From assembly GCF_018691265.1 (NCBI RefSeq), contig NW_024881295.1:14224314-14288313 (forward strand): a stretch of 64,000 bases of DNA. Direction: 5' to 3'. The DNA is from Tyto alba. Its lineage: Eukaryota > Chordata > Aves > Strigiformes > Tytonidae. This document shows, piece after piece, positions 61,086-64,000 of the stretch; the stretch's first letter is position 1, and each line of letters opens with the position of its first letter. The translations under genes and the position numbers were made by a program. Under the pieces are notes generated by a model, which had not been told where the DNA came from, did no database searches, and saw only the letters and a program-made list of their open reading frames with translations.

Positions 61086-61872
61086 TTCATAGAACAGTTT
61101 GGGTTGGAAGGGACCTTAAGGACCATCCAGTTCCAGCCACCCTGCCAGGGGCAGGGACACCTTCCACTAGACCAGGGTGCTCCCAGCCCCGTCCAACCTG
61201 GCCTTGAACCCTGCCAGGGAGGGGGCAGCCACAGCTGCTCTGGGCACCCTGGGCCAGTGCCTCACCACCCTCACAGTAAAGAATTTCTTCCATATATCTA
61301 ATGTAAATATATCCTCTTTCAGTATAAAATCGTTACCCCTTGCCCCCTATCCCTACACCCCCTGACAGAGTCCCTCCCCACCTTTCCTGTAGCCCCCTTT
61401 CAGTACTGGCAGGCCACTATAAGATCTGCCTGGAGCCTTCCCTTCTCGAGGCTGAACAACCCCAGCTCTCTCAGCCTGTCCTCACCGTGGAGGTGCTCCA
61501 GCCCCCTGAGCATCTTTGTGGCCTCCTCTGGACCCACTCGAGCAGGTCCGTGACCTTCTGATTCTGGGAACCCAGGGCTGGACACAGCACTGCAGGGGGG
61601 GTCTCATGAGAGCAGAGTAGAGGGGGAGAATCCCCCCGTCGACCTGCTGGCCACACTGCTCTTCATGCAGCCCAGGACATGGTTGACTTTCTGGGCTGTG
61701 AGCACACATTGCTGGCTCATAGTCAATTTTCTATCCACTAGTACCTCCAAGTCCTTCTCTGCAGGGCTGCTCTCCATCCATTCATTGCCCAGCCTGTATT
61801 TGTGCTTGGGATTGCCTCAGTCCATGTGCAGGACCTCACACTTGGCCTTGTTGAGTATCATGAGGTTTCCAC
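61086..61872 (-). mobile_element. CR1 LINE, 5'-truncated copy, minus strand
   Basis: The left end on the plus strand (TTCATAGAACAGTTTGGG, then TTGGAAGGGACCTTAAGG) is the reverse complement of the bird CR1 3' terminus, which ends in ATTCTATGA-type repeats. Reading leftward on the minus strand from 61872, the sequence encodes the C-terminal part of ORF2 beyond the reverse-transcriptase core. Blocks include LNKAKCEVLHM, then SSPAEKDLEVLVD, LGCMK and [20 protein letters not shown] followed by LFSLEKGR. Frameshifts and stops break the frame, so the copy is dead. About 0.8 kb remains of an element normally several kb long, which is the usual 5' truncation of CR1. It is less diverged than the other CR1 relics here, so it is the youngest. 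CR1 does not make regular target-site duplications and I see none. Confidence 0.95.
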
Positions 61873-63339
61873 AGAAGAACCTACAGTTCTTTTTATATGA
61901 CACTGTACTGAATAGCAATCATGCTAATCTCCACCAGCTGAGACTGCAAAGCTCGTTCCTCTACTCCTCCCATAGAGAAAGCAAGACTTGAAAAAACTCC
62001 AGCACTGCTTCCTCAGCTTGTTAACATTCTCTAAAAAACACTTTGTTTTCATCTCAACTGAGGAAGCAATTCTAAATTGATGCTTTTACAATTCAGTGTT
62101 TTCAAACACTCCCTGTGATCTCAGAGATCTGAAACTGCTATACCTCAAGAAAGTTTTGCTTCCAGAAGACCAAATTTTCTGTAATTCCCAAGAATTAGCA
62201 ATCCACAAGATGTCCCCAGTGCTCAAAACAGAGCCACCTAAATTCACTAGACTCATTAGGAATGGCTAGAGTGTCTTGTTGGCACTCCTTCATTGCATCA
62301 ATGTTAAACTTCATTAAAGGACATTAGAACAACTTTGTCACGCTTTCTCTTGGTAAGTAGTCACTGTAGGTCCTTACAGAAGGGGAAGGATCTGTAAATT
62401 GTCCAGAACAGAGGAATGGTCTCTACAATATAGCTGTTTGGGACCTGACAGTCACCCATCACTTGTTTGCTCTTGCTTTTAGGGAGTGCAAGGGCTGCAA
62501 CCTTTCTTGACACTTCTTTCTAAGTATTGCCACCTCTTAATTTAGCACAGTTCTGGCTTACTGGGATTTTAATAAAAATGGTCAATCAGTAATTTTACCT
62601 TGCATATTAAGAAAACTCTTATCCTTGTTGCCCTATTAAACAAGGCCTGATCATATGGACATCACTTTGTCTTTCCCTCCTGGGCAGGTTACACTTAATT
62701 AAAAGCAGTTCCCTCCTTCTACTCCTACTGCACACTATACATATCATCCAGATGTCAGCACTGGTAATTTCAGCAAAAGCTCACCAAGATTTGGAAAAAA
62801 CTTGCTGGTGTTGTTTTGTGGGTTTTTTCCCCCCGGGGAGGCAGGGAGCCAAAGTTCCAACTAAGCAAAACAAAATTAAAAGTAGATCCGTTTTTTCTTT
62901 CTCAGTAGCATGTGCTATGGTATATAATGTATGTTCCCTGCTTCACAAAGGAAATGAAAAAATGAACTTACATGACTGATGAAATAAAGATATCAAAGTA
63001 TTACTTGCCCCGGCTGATATGTACACTTCAGATATAATTACTATTTAATATCTTTGTTCCCTACAAACCAGAAAAAAAGCTTACTCTCTGTCCCAATTCC
63101 CTCTTCTTGTAAATAAGCTGATGCAGAATCTTCTAGATTTGCAGTTCCTACTTGACTTTCTTCTTGAATTTATTCTCTTCTTTGCAAAGTAATGTGGTCT
63201 ACAAAATGAAGCTATTTAAAATCCTAAATGAATAAGTGTTATAAAAATAATAAATTAGTATACAAGACTGACTTGCACAAAACATATGTTATACTCTGAA
63301 ATATATTTAGACGGGTGCGCATAATTGCCTGTTCCCTTT
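61873..63339. other. Non-coding stretch
   Basis: AT-rich with no recognised repeat. Frames are short. Confidence 0.6.
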
Positions 63340-64000
63340 CTAATGGCCTGAAGCATCGCGCTAAATCTGAACTTTTCCCAAAGTCTGTGCAGTGACAGAG
63401 CGCCGCCCCCACCCCCTCCCTGGTTCCCGACTGAGTTCAGGTCCCCATCCATCGCCTCGCACGTGCTGTCTGCAGGAGTGACAACCAGTCGCAGCAGCCT
63501 TGACAAATCTCAGCTGCCCCCTGACCACAGGAACTAAGCAGCCGCAAACGGCCGTCAGCAATGGGAAAGATGGAAGAGGGGGGCAGTGGAAGTGCCGGTC
63601 GGGGCGAGGGGCAGCAAGCCTAGGAGACCTCCCTGGGAGCACTTCCAGTTCCCCATGGGTGGGGGTGTAGGTCCTGCCACACCAGCCTCCCACCTGAGCT
63701 CAGAACTCACGTTGTTAGTCCCTGTATCCCCCGCGTTTGTCTCTCTCAGGGGCTCAGCACAGGAATAAGCCCAGTGATGCTTCTGCCCAGAGCAAGGGCC
63801 CGGGAGCCCCCACTTCAGCTCAGCCCACGGCCCTCGGCACCTCCCTGAGGAGCGCTGGTCTCCAGCCCTGCCTCTGCCTCCGGGGTGGACCTTGGAGCTG
63901 CCACTGGTGGCTGTCACCTGGATGGCCCCCCCGGACATGCCCTGTCACATGTGTCCAGCCTGGTCCCCTGACGCTCCTCATGGGACCCCCAGCCCAGGTT
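63340..64000. other. GC-rich patch reaching the window edge
   Basis: High G+C with moderate CpG and C-runs (63396-63420). Overlapping minus-strand frames (110 codons at 63361-63693 and 127 at 63555-63938) and plus frames coexist, which points to composition rather than coding. It may continue beyond the window as a CpG island or GC-rich gene edge, which cannot be judged from here. Confidence 0.45.

Noticed and set aside
61087..61709. Several open frames of 60 to 76 codons on both strands
   Set aside because: They are pieces or shadows of the dead CR1 ORF2 on the minus strand, not host genes.
63361..63938. Overlapping 110- and 127-codon minus-strand frames
   Set aside because: GC-rich composition keeps several frames open. 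No motif, splice signal or start context is seen.
1..64000. CRISPR arrays, bacterial operons, riboswitches, intact proviruses, rRNA or tRNA genes
   Set aside because: None seen. The tRNA-like segment at 46.2 kb is a decayed SINE head with degraded box sequences.

Overview
This is vertebrate nuclear DNA, most likely from a bird. The best evidence is a 5'-truncated CR1 LINE on the minus strand at about 61086-61872. Its 3' end and the C-terminal part of its reverse-transcriptase ORF match the CR1 type that dominates bird genomes. Older CR1 relics lie at about 14077-14375 and 56517-56605. Several diverged MIR-type tRNA-derived SINEs lie at 13.2, 17.0, 32.8, 33.8 and 46.2 kb. I see no Alu, L1 or B-type mammalian element. 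The species cannot be told from sequence alone.

I cannot identify a protein-coding gene in the window with confidence. Open frames are short, lack recognisable domains and mostly look like chance, especially in GC-rich patches where several frames stay open together. The window reads as a gene desert or the inside of a very long intron. Three short plus-strand stretches look most like exons and are given only as candidates: 2512-2644 (possible signal-peptide exon with a good donor, phase 1), 12662-12806 (strong acceptor followed by a hydrophilic open frame to a stop) and 34172-34336 (acceptor followed by a hydrophobic open frame to a stop).

Layout. From 1 to 33 kb the DNA is AT-rich, with many long A/T mononucleotide runs, two SINE copies, one CR1 reverse-transcriptase relic, a diverged 0.1-kb local duplication (15889-16446) and a nearly perfect 62-bp tandem duplication (29035-29158). 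From 33 to 39 kb GC-rich patches appear (33.05-33.43, 35.72-36.16 and 38.43-38.90 kb), the first of them between two minus-strand SINE copies. From 39 to 53 kb it is again mostly AT-rich, with a long G-run at 39.42 kb. From 53 to 64 kb there are more GC-rich patches (53.13-53.50, 55.78-55.91 and 63.34-64.00 kb), a perfect G-quadruplex motif at 53308-53327 and two CR1 3' ends.

A regional pattern stands out. By my reading, mononucleotide runs of 15 or more are T-runs on the plus strand about 18 times and A-runs about 4 times. If most derive from retroposon tails or pyrimidine tracts kept in one orientation, this fits an intron of a plus-strand gene, but it does not prove one. I found no CRISPR array, prokaryotic operon, intact retrovirus, rRNA or clear tRNA gene, and nothing that I would call a new biological system.
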